Source: Sphagnum magellanicum (lineage: Eukaryota > Streptophyta > Sphagnopsida > Sphagnales > Sphagnaceae). Taken from it: a DNA stretch of 64,000 bases. Within the stretch, counting starts at the first letter, position 1. Every line of letters begins with the position of its first letter. Position numbers and translations under genes: made by a program. Below are positions 11,700-23,787 of this stretch, one piece after another. The stretch is taken from assembly GCA_021904315.1 (NCBI GenBank), contig CM038918.1:10927349-10991348 (forward strand). The letters run 5' to 3'. Under the pieces are notes generated by a model. The model was not told where the DNA came from and did no database searches. It saw only the letters and a list, made by a program, of their open reading frames with translations.

Positions 11700-13035
11700 A
11701 TCATTTCAAAGGTATTAGTCTTAGAGGTTTGATATGTAACCATCTATTTGTCATGTGTGAAAAAATGATAATACATAGATTGTATTACTCACACAATGTG
11801 AATATTATAATAATATTTTTTGATACATTAACAATTGCCTTACAATAAGCATAAACCTAAAAACATGACAACCTCTTGTTCATGTATTTTGAAAAACAAT
11901 TCTCACCATTGTTATGTTTAGGAATGCACATGATTTTCAGTTGAATTTCTTTTCAATGTACCAAAATTGCTTAATGTATCAAGGAAACTTTAATGTATTT
12001 GAAAGACACATGACAAATAACAATTGGTTACAATTAAAAAATCATGAAAAACATAATCTAGATGTTGATTTTTGATATCTAATTACCATCCATGTATCAC
12101 ATGTGGAAAACAAATGTTGATACATATGGAGTGTTCACAAATGTGTGAGTAATGTATTGGTATTTTTTGATAAATTAATAATTTTAAAAATAATAATAAT
12201 AATAGATATATAAATGTGACAACCTTTTGTCCATGTATTTTGGAAAAACATTCCCACCCTTGTCATGTTTTGACATGCATAACAATTCTCAATTGAATTT
12301 TTTTTAATGTATCAACAAAAACATGTGGTAAATAACAATTGGTTATAGTTGAAAAGTGATGGGAAATGTAGACTAGGTGTCAATTTTTTTTATATAATCA
12401 TTTATTTGTCACACATGGGAAAATAATCATATTATAGTGTATTCATATTTTTTGATACATGAATGAATATCCTACAATAACCATAGACATGAAAATGTGA
12501 CAACTTCTTGTCCATGTATTTTGAAAAAACTTTTTCACCTTTGCTATGTTTAAACATGCATGACAACTTTCAATTAAAAAGTCTTTTAATGTATTAAATA
12601 ATTCACAATGCCAAAACATGTCTTTTATGACTTGTTCTATTTGACTACAATGGGAGAAACAACTAGAAAATGGCATAAGTGACTAAAAAAACGACTAGAA
12701 AATGATTATAATTGAATAAGACTATTCATAAAAGACATGCCTTTGCATTGTGATTTTTATTGTGTTAAAAAACACTTGACAAATAATCGGAAACCTATAA
12801 TTTAAAATGGTGAAAAATGTAAATTAGGTGTCATTTAAAAAATATTTAAACATCTATTTTTCATGTGTCAAAAAATGATAATACACGATCTATATTGTTA
12901 ATGAATCACTTCTGAATAATGTATTGGTATTTATATATACATATATGTAATTACCTTACAATAACCATAAACTTGGAAACATGGTAAGCTTTTGTCCATG
13001 TAATTTTGAAAATGCATTCACCTTTGCTTACAAAA
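11700..13035. repeat. degenerate tandem array, about 300-350-bp unit, four copies
   Basis: The phrase CTTGTCCATGTATTTTGAAA and its variants recur at about 11868, 12219, 12500 and 12985. A second anchor (ATCTATTTGTCATGTGTGAA type) recurs at about 11741, 12088, 12397 and 12849. The unit is about 300-350 bp. The last interval is about 150 bp too long, because a 149-bp inverted-repeat element sits in it. Copies have drifted strongly and contain no open frame. Confidence 0.8.
12604..12752. mobile_element. 149-bp MITE-like insertion with 27-bp terminal inverted repeats
   Basis: The left end CACAATGCCAAAACATGTC (arm 12604-12630) pairs with the right end at 12726-12752, with about 24 of 27 bases matching. 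It interrupts one copy of the surrounding tandem array; removing it restores the expected spacing between copies (about 303 bp). The superfamily is not identifiable and no clear target duplication is readable. Confidence 0.65.
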
Positions 13036-14393
13036 TACATATGTACCATGGTATTCATGATGATAACATAACATAATGCATGATGACATGATGCATCGAT
13101 ACATTATAAATTTTATACATTACAAAGTAAAGCAAACATTATCCCTATTTCTTATAATATTTATCACTACATGAAAATATTTTTATTAACAATTTCAATT
13201 TTTTTACTTGTTTGCACATATTTTTGAATTCGGGTAGGATGCCCATTAACATCACAAAGGTACAAGTATAAACATTTAGTAAACACCTGCCATCAAAACC
13301 TAACAATCATTTTATGTTGAGGGGTAAAACAATAAACATTCTAATGCACCCAAAAAAAGATCAAACTTTAGTATCCCTACATTTTAAGGTCATGAGGAAT
13401 CCATTATAAAAACATTTCCAAAAAAATTTAATTGAAAAATTACTTCAACTTCACCATGCTAACCACCATATGTTTCTAATTTAGTATGTTGGATGGGTAT
13501 GTATTGTCCTTAGAATGTCATTTAAAGGGCATAACCAATATGCGATGATTTGTTTGTTTAACATACCAACAATGGACCTCACACAATATTTTGTTTTGTC
13601 AATTTTGTGATGTAGCCAACACTAGAAGAGAAAATGTCAATTTGTAATTATAATTTATGACTATAATTTTTTTGCAATCAATGCATGTGATTAAAAATCC
13701 ATTAGTTGAATGTATGAAATTACATGCAACATTTAATTGTAAATGATGATTCATTGTGATGTTAACACATTCCACATGGATAATGTATATATTCAACATA
13801 TACAATCTTATTCATTGATCACTCAAATGCAATTTGCAATTAATCCTATTTTTGTAATTAATCGCATTTGGAAAAATTTAAACATGCCTTATAACATTTT
13901 TTCAAATTAAAATTTTAATTTATTTAAATAGATAGGTATGTACATGGGTAGGTAGGTAAATAAGTAGATAGGTAAGTACTAATATTATGCATGTAATTGT
14001 CATAACCATTTATATAATGTGTAAATCATATGTAAGTGTAAGCCATTTATAATTACATGTTTGAATTTTTTACATGTATACTTATATTATTGCCATGTAT
14101 ATGTATATTTTTACATTAACACAATCATGTGTAAATGTTTTAGGGGATGTGAGTGTAAGTGCATATACTAAAATTATCTATAAAATCACCATGTCTTTGG
14201 GCCTCCTTTCACCCCCAAACCCCTCTTTTAATGGTATATGTAAAGTAGCGACATTTTATCAAATATGGGTATGAAATAATGAAACTTAACATTTGATGCA
14301 AAAGGTTTAAAAATAATTATAATACTTGTACATGTAGGAGTAGTGAAAATACATGTAACAATAACGAAGGCACTAAGGAAAAAGGAAAGATAG
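13036..14393. other. AT-rich gene-free stretch with GTAG/GATA microsatellite
   Basis: No gene was seen. A degenerate run of TAGGTAGG/TAGATAGG-type tetranucleotides occupies about 13930-13980. Words of the ACATGTA/ATGTATAC type are frequent from 13980 to 14130. Confidence 0.55.
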
Positions 14394-14455
14394 GATGAAA
14401 CTCAATTTACCACCAAATTGACAGTTTTTTGAATTTCACACCCCTCCCCCCCCCT
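14394..14455. repeat. dispersed element end (copy 2 of the GATGAAACTCA motif)
   Basis: GATGAAACTCAATTTACCAC at 14394 matches the arm of the fold-back at 8609 and the copy at 18536. Similarity to the 18536 copy continues for about 25 further bases (a TTTTTTGAATTT-like stretch). A C9 homopolymer follows. Confidence 0.6.
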
Positions 14456-17400
14456 TGGATGTTAATGTATTTGTTTTGTAGGTTTTTTTTGCAATGGGCC
14501 ATTTGGTTGGCTTATCACAAAACATTATGACATCCCCCTCCCCAGGTAAAAATCACATTTTAAATTTATTTTTACATGGCCATATAAAATCATATGAGTG
14601 TATTTGTTTTACATTTACATTATTTTACATGGCCGCATAAAATCATATAAATATATTTATTTTAACATTTACACTTACACAAACATAAATGGATATTAGA
14701 CATTTACATTTATAAAAAATGTAAATAAATTTCATCATGGGATTTACATTTACACGAAATGTAAGTCCCAAACCATTTACATGCACAACATTAGTAAGTA
14801 TGTTGGTAGGTAGGGAGTAGGTAGGTAAGTAGATTTTAAACCTAATTTATGTTTAGTTTTAAAGGTCAATCTTTTTTATTAACTCATCCCAAATTCCATG
14901 TTTTTTAAAATGTTGTTTGTGTGTTTTCAATGTTTCAAATGCATTTTTTTATATAATCTAGAAGATTGAAATGGAGAACAAAAAATATGAGATCAATTTT
15001 ATAATTGTAACTTAATCACAACTAGTGTGCAACTAGAAAAAAAATTCCCATATATATATATCAACATTGCAAACTACATAAGTAAATGTGCACAATAAAT
15101 TTTTAATTCCAAATTAAAATAAGATCTTCCTAAAAATTTACCTAGTACCTATATACTCAGATCCATTTATAAATATTATATGTGGATAAATTATATGGAC
15201 TCATATGTTTAAATTAAAAGTTATTAGTAAGATTATGATATATTATAATCAAAATTATATAATATAAATTCCTAAATGAAATGAAAGTTTAATATATGAA
15301 AGATACATTTTATTATCCTTGTATTGACGACAAAAGAATTTCCATTTACAAATCATGTGTTTGAATTTATAATTTCCAAAAAATGGTCATTGAAATGTTA
15401 TTCAATAACAAAACTGAATTATTTTTCTTTTGAAATGAATTTACATTTAAAAATATATAGACATATCATTGTGTACATTATTGAAAAAAAATTATGAATA
15501 ATTTTCTTAATTTTTCATTTGGACAAATTGTGAATAAGATATGAATTATCAAATTTGAAGTTTTGTGTAATGTTTAAATGAAGTAAGTCTAAATAGAATA
15601 AACACTAGACCATTTACACAACAAGGGGGGGATGTCTTGGTGGTAAAAAAGTCGAATTCCATCTTCGGGTCCAAAGATCAAACTTCATAAATGACATTCA
15701 TTAAGGTCAACATTAAGATATTGACTAAGTTTTCTATAGCTACCTAGCCTACCTAGGCTAAATGCTTACCTAGGTGAGCCTAAATAGGTATATTACATGG
15801 TATACTTTACCATTTAAATTATGTTTTAAACCTAGCTTAAGTGGTGACACGTGTGAACAAATCATAGGATGGAAAATACTGAAATTAAAAATAATTGAAA
15901 TAAAAATATATCTTGTTATTTATGTTATATATAATATTAATATAAATGTTATAAATTTAAAAATATTGTTCCTTAAGTTTTTTGGTCCAATTTGTATTAA
16001 TAAAAAATAATTAAACAATGATTAAATTATTACTAATGATTTCACATATGTCTTTTATGATTGATGGATGAAATGTGTCACATCATGTCATGAATGACTA
16101 TTGTTTTAAATAACTCATTTGTCAGGACTATTAGTCATAAATGTAATCATATACTTGAAGATTTCTTTTAGTGAATGTATTTATGATTAACATATGCCAA
16201 TCGGAATACACCTTTTGTGATGTTCCCATTAGAGGGGGAGTGCACTTTTACCCACAACATTGTTCAAAATGTTTTGGCTTTCATTGCCAAAAATGTTGGG
16301 TTTCATGTTTCATATGAATAAACACATGTCCTCCCATCAACCTTTTTTTTATCTTTACATCCGCAGGTAGGTATCGTGTTAACTTCAAATGGGGTTCACA
16401 CGTTTGATCATGTTGATACCATTTGAACATATTTAAATTTGCAAATTATCATTTTTTAAGGAAAGGTTGCAACAATTATGGCCTAGGTAAAGGATAAATT
16501 ATACTACAATCAACATTCTATAAAGTTTTTTCCCCTCTTGCCACAAAGGTATTTGGGTGTGCACATCAACATGTTGATTTTTTTCATCGATGTGTTAACA
16601 TGAGATGGTTAGTCAATGGCTTTATAAGCCTACCTCTGTTAGTTTAAAACTCATCTTATAGGGTGGTAGTCACCTTTTTTAAAGTTCATGTTGTTACCAT
16701 ACTGTGGTGAATTGTTATTATAGGGGAGACGTTTTCTGAAGCAAAGTTCTTGTAGGTTTTTCACACATCTTATTATCAGATATGTTTCATGCAACCAACA
16801 AGGATTTTCAATCCTAAGGTATTATTTTCACCCTTTTGGTGGGTTTTAATTGCTTTTTTTTTGTGACTTTTTTGTAGCTTTCATTTTTGCTTTTGGGTGT
16901 TCTCTCTCAATAGGACATTTCTTTTTGTACTTTTTTTCCCCCTTTCAAGTGGGTGTTTATTTTCAATTTATATGTTTCAATTGTTTAATTGCATTCTTAA
17001 ATCATTGTCAATATTTTTAGTAGAAACTACATTGCTAACCATTTAACCAGGAATTAATTTTTTGGTCAACTTCACACATTCGGTCACTAATTGGATCCTA
17101 ATGTAACAACATGTTAACAATTTCACATTGTACTATTAATTATTGACAACTTGCTTCTTATAGAGTTAATAGATGATGTTTTAGCATATGATTGTTTTGA
17201 CAATACTCCAAAAGTTATAATTTATTACAAAACATTCTTAGCATTTTGTGTTGGATTGTTAAGTAGTGTCAATGACTTTAAAACCTTGCACATGTTTTAC
17301 ATTATAAGGCATGTTCAAAATTATGGTTTGTTTGATTTAGTAAAAGTGTAGATAATGTTTTTTCTTACTTGTTGGATGACAAGGGCTATCCTTTTATTAA

Positions 17401-18174
17401 TTGGATCAAAACACCTTTTAAAAAGGAAGGACAACAATCAATTTAAAATTGCTTGATAATTGGAAACATAAGGAGGTCAATTAGCAATTGATAATGATTT
17501 TGGTATTTTGGAAAAACTTTTAAAACAATCTATTACAAAAATCATAAAGTTTCATGTTTATTTCTTACTTAATGTGTTCACTTGTTGATGTTTATCACAT
17601 AATATTTGTTTAGGTCTAAAGATAAAGCAAGCTTCAAGTGACTACTTTGCATCATTGAGTTGGACGCACACCCATAAAAAAACTTGTAGCCCAAAGTAAT
17701 GTCAAAAGGGAAAATTTATACTATGAACTTGGATTTGAAATTTTTTGGTTTCATGTGAACATGATCCGGATTTAAGGGTTGTTGTATCACATTTATTTCT
17801 AATGGAAAGGAAGGAAGGAAAAATAAAAGAAATATTATCGTGTTTTTAGAAATGAAAACATTTCATGCATTTCATTATGAGGCAAATTGTGTGTTTGTTG
17901 TTGTTTTCAATGCTTATGTTGTTTGGTAGGTGGTTTTGTTGTTCTTGAGATGTTGTTTGTTAATAAGAAAGCTAAACTATAATTCCAAAATGTAGTTAGA
18001 TTGATGTGCACTTGAGTTTACTTTTTTGAACTTTCAAATGTCAAACCCCTCTAGCCATTTCCACGGTTCCAAAAGCAAGCTTACAAAGCTTTCTAATTGT
18101 GTCCATGTTTCCAAAACAAAGTTTCCATAATTGTCAAACCCTTTTAATTGCAATTTAAGAACTTGCACATTTTT
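14456..18174. other. long gene-free AT-rich stretch
   Basis: No coding region was recognised. Minor structure: two copies of TTACATGGCC..TAAAATCATAT 53 bases apart at 14572 and 14625; repeated ACATTTACA words to about 14790; a GTAG-type run at 14797-14832; a tRNA-promoter-like patch at about 15632-15683. Elsewhere the sequence has no clear organisation. Confidence 0.55.
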
Positions 18175-18515
18175 TAAACCTTTTTGTTCACTTCAACCTC
18201 CATCATAGATTGAAAAATGTTATTTTCACAAAATCAAATAGATTTATGTCCTTGCTTATTTTATCTTTTGTCACATGGTGAGAAATGTTTTTGTCACAAA
18301 ACCACATAAACTTATCTCTTCATTCACTTCAACCTTTATCACACACAATTGAAAAACATTATTTTCACAAAATCACACAAATTTCTCTCCTACCTCACTT
18401 CAACCTTTGTCACACATTGAAATCGTTCTTCTCACAAAACCACACATATTTATTTATTCGTTCATTTCACCTTTATCACACACAAAGAAACGTTATTCTC
18501 ACAAAACCCTAAATG
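18175..18515. repeat. tandem repeat, 67-71-bp unit, five copies
   Basis: TTCACAAAATCACAC-type words recur at 18226, 18294, 18365, 18432 and 18499, giving intervals of 68, 71, 67 and 67. Each unit also contains CACTTCAACCTTTGTCACAC or a variant. The frame at 18285-18512 is a by-product of the repeat. Confidence 0.85.
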
Positions 18516-18535
18516 CACAAAAACAATAAAGTTAA

Positions 18536-18562
18536 GATGAAACTCAAATTTCACCAAAATTA
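18536..18562. repeat. dispersed element end (copy 3 of the GATGAAACTCA motif)
   Basis: GATGAAACTCAAATTTCACC followed by AAAATTAG resembles the copies at 8609 and 14394. It directly abuts the 48-bp tandem repeat. Confidence 0.6.
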
Positions 18563-18580
18563 GTGCATTTTTTAATTTTG

Positions 18581-18768
18581 ACTTGCAGTTTTTTTTCCTT
18601 ACTACCAAATTTTTTTTTTTGAATTTTAGACTTGATATTTTTTCCTACTACCAAATTCAACTTTTAAAACTTCAACTTAAGGTTTTTTTTCCCTACTATC
18701 GAATTCATCTTTTTGAATTTCGACTTGAGGTCTTTTTTTCCTATTACCGAATACATCTTGTGTCGTGC
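18581..18768. repeat. tandem repeat, 45-49-bp unit, four copies
   Basis: Units begin ACTTGCAG, ACTTGATA, ACTTAAGG and ACTTGAGG at 18581, 18630, 18675 and 18723. Each is followed by a T-rich tract, CCTACTACCAAATTC or a variant, and TTTTGAATTT. Overlapping open frames of 82-96 codons here reflect the repeat, not a gene. Confidence 0.82.
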
Positions 18769-18962
18769 ACACCATCCAATCTTTCGGTCAACCAAAGGAT
18801 CTACGCCCCCAATTTCAAGGACTTTTCAAATATTTATAATCCATTTGAGTTTCGCAACTTGGATTATTATTAATGACTTGGATTTAACAACTAGCCTGTT
18901 TGTTTATTGTTTACAATTTCACGTCCATTTGGGACTAGAGAGTCCATTAAATGAAAGGTAGA

Positions 18963-19409
18963 TCATGGAAGACAAATTGTCCTTTGGTATTGGTAACATG
19001 CCACAAACTTGGCCAAGGTGACCATGTTTGTAATTTGCATGAGCCCAACAAGAATGCTCGTGTGGGTGAGGGGTGAGGCCGAACAAAAGTGTTCCCTAAC
19101 TTTTTGTGTATTTGGACAGACAAGGAGCAAGTGTTCTTCATCCTTTACCTTCCCCAAGTTGCAATCTTGACAAAGCCTCTTTGCGTGTGGCACGCCCTTT
19201 CACGCACCTAACACTACCTCAAGTTATGTGTTGCCACACTGAAATTGAGCCAGAGCTTTTTGTAGTTGAACACAGTTGATGTCACACAAGTAACTTTCAC
19301 TCTTGTACAATATACCTTTGAAGCTCAAATATCTTGTCTGCATGCTAGTCTCAATTTCGCGGTTAGTAAAGAGCTTTTCAATGAAAGTCAATTGCATATT
19401 ATCCTTCAC
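18963..19409 (-). pseudogene. broken 3' fragment of a non-LTR-type retroelement (zinc-binding end of the RT polyprotein)
   Basis: On the minus strand one frame reads YLSFKGILYKSESYLCDINC, then ALAQFQCGN, a stop, LEVVLGA, a stop, KGVPHAKRLCQDCNLG, KVKDEEHLLLVCPNTQKVRE and onward to KFVACYQYQRTICLP. The pattern C-x2-C followed by a DE-EHLLL-x-CP block is typical of the zinc-binding segment at the C-terminal end of reverse-transcriptase polyproteins of LINE-like elements. Two in-frame stops and the absence of any reverse transcriptase core upstream make it a dead fragment. The assignment rests on this motif alone; another transposon-related protein is possible. Confidence 0.6.
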
Positions 19410-20280
19410 TTTTTTACATTCAACATTGTGTGAAAAAAACCTAAAAAAAGCGGGCCTTAGCCTCCTGATTGATCGAGCCTCCTATCATAAATCTAGCACC
19501 AACCAGCTACACTAGTGGCCAACTTAGCCAAATCATTAAACTTTTAAGTTTAACAACTTATTAATTAGAGACTTGGATATTTATGAAAACCAAATCACAA
19601 ATCCTCAAGTTGCAAAAGCCAAAATGTGATGGAGTTAGAGGAACGTGGAAGGAGAATAATAGAAAGGGGAAGAAGAAGAAGAAGAATCCTACATCTCTAT
19701 CATATGCATGTGCGTACTTGAACAGCAACTCTCATTTCCTGCACCAGATCTTCTGATTCCAGATCCCTTTTGTGATGCTGCCTTTGGAAAGAAAGGACCA
19801 ACCCTGTTGTGGGACCAACATCACCATTATCATCGACGAAAGAAAAAGAATGTGATGAGTCTCTCTTGCTCTCCCTCTCTCTCTCGCTCGTTGTCCTCAG
19901 TCGATTTTCGCAAAACCCCAATTTTGGTAACGCTGGATTTGAAAACCCTAGTAACATCTGCAGAAGACGACTGTCTCTGTGGATCGATCCAGAATCCGAG
20001 ATTGGATTCTTGGGTCTTGAAGTCCTGTGAAAACCCTGGGAAGAAGGGAAAAACTCCTCTCAAGTTCGGAGTCTCCTGAAAACAAAGGGACCCGACTTCT
20101 TCTTCTTCTTCTTGGAGGAGGAGGAGGAGGATCTTGTTCAGCAGCCGCTTGGGTCGATGATCAAGGGAAACAAAAAAGAATTCTCGAGAAATCTTGTCAT
20201 GGGGGAAGCGAAAAAACACTGCAAGCTTGAGTGACTGAGTGAGTGCATATATGCTTGCATGAGCATTAACAGCAGCTGTA
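19410..20280 (+). promoter_or_regulatory. promoter and 5' leader of the S1-domain gene
   Basis: Composition rises to gene level at about 19620. Purine-rich (GAA)n near 19670-19685, CT-rich tracts near 19866-19890 and CTT repeats near 20098-20110 are typical of a plant 5' leader. Several short upstream open frames exist, the longest 19708-20079, none recognisable. The transcription start is not resolved; the coding start is at 20281. Confidence 0.5.
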
Positions 20281-23200
20281 ATGGCAGCTTCTTCACTGAC
20301 CTACAGTGCACATTGCACTGGACGACCTCATGGCGGCCTTCTTCACTTCCATCTTTCTTCACAGGTGAGAGAGGGAGAGAGTTGGGTCTTCTTTCTTTCT
20401 TTCTCCTCATGCTTGAAGAAATCTATCTACTGAAATGTGGAGCTGTTTGCTTGTTTGCTGCTTCTTCACAAATTCGAATGGGGGATATGTTTTTTTGGGT
20501 CCACAGAGAATCTATCTCTCTCCAAATGCGACTACAATGCATTTGTGTCTCAATTTTGCTGATGCTTTCATGTGGGCAAATGCCGAATCTATGCCACTGA
20601 TTGTGGAGCTTGCTTGCTTGCTTGCTGCTTTCTTCACAAAATCAATGCAAAACACACCTCGAGACAATCTCTCAAATTCAACTGTTGACTCCCAATTCTG
20701 GGTGCTGATGCTTTTTGTTGCAGTCTGTCGATTTTTTCTGCTGATGCTTTCCTTCACGTGGGGCAAATGCTGAATCTATCTACTCAAGCGTGGAGCTTGC
20801 TTGCATGCTGCTGCTACTTCACAAATTCTCAATGCAAAAAAAAAGAAAACCATGGATAGTTTTCCATCTTGCAAACAGCTGTTGGGTGGTGGTAGTGGTT
20901 TAGGCTTTAGGGTTTAGGGTTTAGACAACCTGTCAATGTGATGTACAACTTGGTGGTGGGGACATGGAATGGCAGGTGGGAAGTGGAAGTGGGAACTTGA
21001 CAAGCACATTGTTGTGCAGAAGACGCAGGGGAATGTTGGGCTGGGTTTTGTTAATGCCACAATGCCCCCCTCCTCCACATCTCAATTATTCTCAAACAAG
21101 TCAGAAGCTTGGTCAAATACGTCTTCCAGGCAACAAGAAGAAGAGGAAGAACATCATGGCTATGGTACCCAACAAGGAATCAGGAAGGCACACTGTCGGA
21201 AAACAAAGTCAAGAGCTGAAGTTTGACACTGAAGATTTGCTGGAGCTCAAGTTTGGTCGGTTGCTGGGAGAGTCCCGAGAAACCACTTTGGCTAAGGTTC
21301 CAAACACTGTTGGAAAACAAACAAAAAATTCAATCTTTTGCAGCAAGTTCTCCCTTGGGTCTATCTTAACTGTCTGTCTGTCTGTTTGAGTGATGATTAT
21401 GCATTGTGAAAAATCTGCTTAGAAGATTTCAGCCTTGGGTTGCAGGTGATTGGGCGCAAAATCAACCCAGATGCATCATATGTAGAGATTGAGAAACCAA
21501 GCTGGAAGAAGAACCTGGAAACAAAGGTGCACGAAGCTGGATTGCCACAGGAGACTGACTTTTCACGTCTGTTGGGCAAGGAAGAGAGATCTGGAACCTC
21601 CCAGCAATCATCCACTGTGATTGGGAAAGGGAAGGCAGCAAAGGCAACAACTACATCAGATCTTCCTAGCCTTGCCCCTCCACCTTCCCGTTCAACAACA
21701 ATGGGGACTTCCACCACCACCACCCAGGTTCTTTTTTTTTCCCTGCTCGAGATACGGCATGTTCATCTGCTTGAGAGATATATTATCTGAAGCTTGAGAA
21801 ATGCATGTCCAATTTTGTAGACAAGACTTGGTGAGACAATCTGCAAAAAGTTTTGCCTGTAGTTTATGATCTGGCTCTTTTGACTGGATGCATTTTTTTC
21901 CTTCTCTGGAACAATGTGCAATTGTTGTTGCCCTTGTCTTATTAGGGAACTGCAGTTAAATCTGGACCAACTCCACACACGAAAAGAGCAGCAGTTCCAA
22001 CGGTCACATTTGGACCTGGAGGATACACTGCTACTCAAGGAAGAAAAGTGAAGGAGTCTGAAGATGATGATAATAACTACATGGGACTTGTTCGCAAGCC
22101 AAAGCTGAGCTCACAAGACTCATACAAGCCATCATGGCCTACAACCAAGATCATTCCACCCATGATGTTACACAAGGTTGACCAATATGATACAGTGGAC
22201 TCGTCAGGAGGAGGCAGCAATGATGATGCACTGCTGAGAAGACCGACAGCAGTGCCGGACCATAATGTGAGTAGTACATCCAAACCCTCTTTGCAGGGTA
22301 CTTCTGAAATCAGCTCAAAGATTAAGAATGTGAGTCCAAAATTGGCATCTGTAGCCCCGCTGCGCAAGCCCTCTGTTGGATTACCAGCTACTGGAGTTGG
22401 GAGCATGATGAGTCCACCAGTCATTGAGGAGGAGGGTCGGGTTCAAGGTTCTGAAATGTCTGAGGAGAGGTTCACTCATTTGCTGGAGCTTGCAAGCTCA
22501 CCCAATGACAGCAGAGATCAGGTCTATTATCTCTTTCCAGTTTGCTTTCTCTCTCTCTCTCTCTATGTCTCTCTCTTTGCATTCCATTTGCTTCAAAACT
22601 TGTTGCACAAATTGCCAGGAGCTATTGTTGAAAGTGGTGGTAACAGTGGATCATGCTTGAATGCTACAGGAGCAGCAGGTGTCTGTTGCAGCCAAAGTGT
22701 CGACAAGGAAGGAAAAAAATTTGCCTATTCTTGGTTCAAAACCGCTGCCACTCTCCCCCAGTCATGTGGAAAGGGAATCTAAAGACGCAGCAGCAGATCA
22801 GATTAGCAGAGTAGACAAAAGAGTGGGCACTCGCTTATTGATCACAACTGAAGCAGCCTCGATGGAGGTGGAATCTTTGTCTCAAAGCATCGACCTTGAT
22901 GTCTTGGAATCTGGAGACAAAAGAAGAAGAGAACCCACTGCTGCTACTGCTGCTACTGCTGCTACCTCAGTAGTGGAGGCATCATTACCACGGACGACAA
23001 CATCTAAAAGGCCTTTGCCCTCTTCCTCCCTTGACCAAATTCATGTCTCAAGTCCCATATCATCCTCAGTTGACAATACAGTCGCAGAACAAGACATCAC
23101 ACCTTTGCAGTCTAGTATGTCATCTCCATCTGTCACAGCCAAACATGTCTTGACAAGTCCCTCTGTTTCAGCCAATATGGTCTCAGAGGAGGTGGTGGTG

Positions 23201-23756
23201 GCACCCCTGAAGAAGGCTGCAGCAGATTCATTGGTTCTCAACAGTGTGCCAGAAGTCACTGTTATGTCTGCAAAGGAAGAGAAAGGAAGGGAACCCACTG
23301 TTAGTCCCCTTGGGATGCAGGCAATAATGCCAATCACTGCACCACCAACACCTGTTCTTGCCCAAAAACCTTTTGTCAGAAGACCCACTGCCACCACTGC
23401 TGTTCCAGGTGATGCAGTCTCGAAGTCCACACCTCCTTCAGAGGCAGATTCTTCATCATCTCCAAGCCTTGGGCAGCCTGAGATACAATTATCTCAGGAA
23501 GAGACGAGGAGAGAAACCACATTTGGCCAATCACTAGAGGAGGAGGAAGAGGAGGTGGAATCACAGGTGCTCAAGCAGCCTATGCCTACTACTACCCTTG
23601 CACAGAAACCCATCTCAAGGAGGGCCTCTTTTGTAGCGATGGATGCAAAACCGGAGCTTCAAGCATCTTCTGGGAGCCTGAAAAGACCAATTCTGCAATT
23701 GAGGACAAAAAAAGATTACCCAACTGCACCACCAGCAACGCCAGCAGCAGCAGCAG

Positions 23757-23787
<31 letters not shown>

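Noticed and set aside
18175..18515. CRISPR-like array
   Set aside because: Adjacent imperfect units without unique spacers, in plant nuclear DNA; it is an ordinary tandem repeat.
18285..18961. Overlapping open frames of 75-96 codons as possible small genes
   Set aside because: They coincide with the 68-bp and 48-bp tandem arrays; the peptides simply repeat the DNA period and have no start context or splice support.
19708..20230. Frames of 67-129 codons on both strands before the S1-domain start
   Set aside because: They overlap CT- and GAA-rich leader sequence; the 20281 ATG gives a convincing transit peptide in phase with exon 2, so these are at most upstream open frames.
22048..22782. Reading straight through 22522-22782 as one exon
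   Set aside because: The segment 22522-22669 becomes a CT-rich, poorly coding passage with a GT start and AG end; splicing it out restores phase with the long exon 22670-24059.
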